Source of the DNA: Brachionus manjavacas | Taxonomy: Eukaryota; Rotifera; Eurotatoria; Ploima; Brachionidae | Assembly (NCBI GenBank): GCA_019054805.1 | Contig: JAHQIY010000010.1 | Location: 1,657,501 to 1,721,500, forward strand | Reading direction: 5' to 3' | Length of the DNA stretch: 64,000 nucleotides | Made by a program: the position numbers and the translations under genes | The notes under the pieces: model-generated | Databases searched by the model: none | Seen by the model: the letters and a program-made list of their open reading frames with translations, nothing else | What the model was told of the DNA's origin: nothing | In this document: one piece after another, positions 63,951 through 64,000 of the stretch | Position numbering within the stretch: position 1 is the stretch's first letter | How the letters are laid out: the number at the start of each line of letters is the position of its first letter

Positions 63951-64000
63951 GTATGTACACTTAATCAGTAAAATTAATTAAGTCAGTATTTAATTAGTTA

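Overview
The window is about three-quarters A+T, has short spliceosomal introns (39-85 nt, GT..AG with T-rich 3' ends), a clear Nanos homologue, a Y-box-type cold-shock domain, and dense non-LTR (LINE) and DNA-transposon debris. This is nuclear DNA of an animal, not bacterial DNA. A small AT-rich invertebrate genome such as a monogonont rotifer fits, but the sequence alone does not fix the species. No tRNA, rRNA or CRISPR array was seen.

Layout. 1-10 kb: AT-rich DNA with decayed LINE pieces, candidate exons of an unrecognised minus-strand gene near 4.4-5.3 kb, a GC-richer retroelement RT/RNase H relic (6.9-7.8 kb, minus) and a hAT transposase relic (7.8-8.3 kb). 10.3-18.2 kb: a split coiled-coil gene on the minus strand whose introns carry a LINE interrupted by a fold-back MULE derivative, a hAT relic and a 1.96-kb non-autonomous hAT-like element with perfect 8-bp target duplications. 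18.7-22.4 kb: a direct repeat of about 0.3 kb bracketing short mobile elements and a minisatellite. 23.0-24.5 kb: an intact single-exon gene joining a Cys-rich N-terminus, coiled coil, MATH-like domain and Y-box cold-shock domain.

24.1-40.5 kb: the most striking part is two large palindromes in direct succession. Palindrome 1 (arms 24083-26376 and 27918-30213) is nearly identical between arms and re-copies the first 131 codons of the MATH/cold-shock gene. It ends exactly where palindrome 2 begins. Palindrome 2 (arms 30214-32813 and 33890-40529) is older. Its arms differ by a few percent, and the right arm alone carries a LINE with a 6-bp target duplication, a TIR transposon with an 8-bp target duplication and a 1,988-bp segment. 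These three differences account for almost the whole length difference. Each arm of palindrome 2 has one copy of a five-exon coiled-coil gene.

40.5-64 kb: orphan exons, Merlin-like and MULE-like derivatives, several LINEs, the two-exon nanos gene (47555-48201, minus) with a TATA box, an 8-bp satellite array, more LINEs and hAT MITEs, then AT-rich DNA with candidate minus-strand exons. Two structured elements lie at the right edge.

Theme. Almost every LINE end here has a small hairpin just before a short-unit tail (ATT, ACT or AAATA). One class folds into a three-stem, cloverleaf-like shape whose stems change in step between copies. The intact host genes are nanos, the MATH/cold-shock gene and the coiled-coil genes; most of the rest is mobile DNA in various states of decay.
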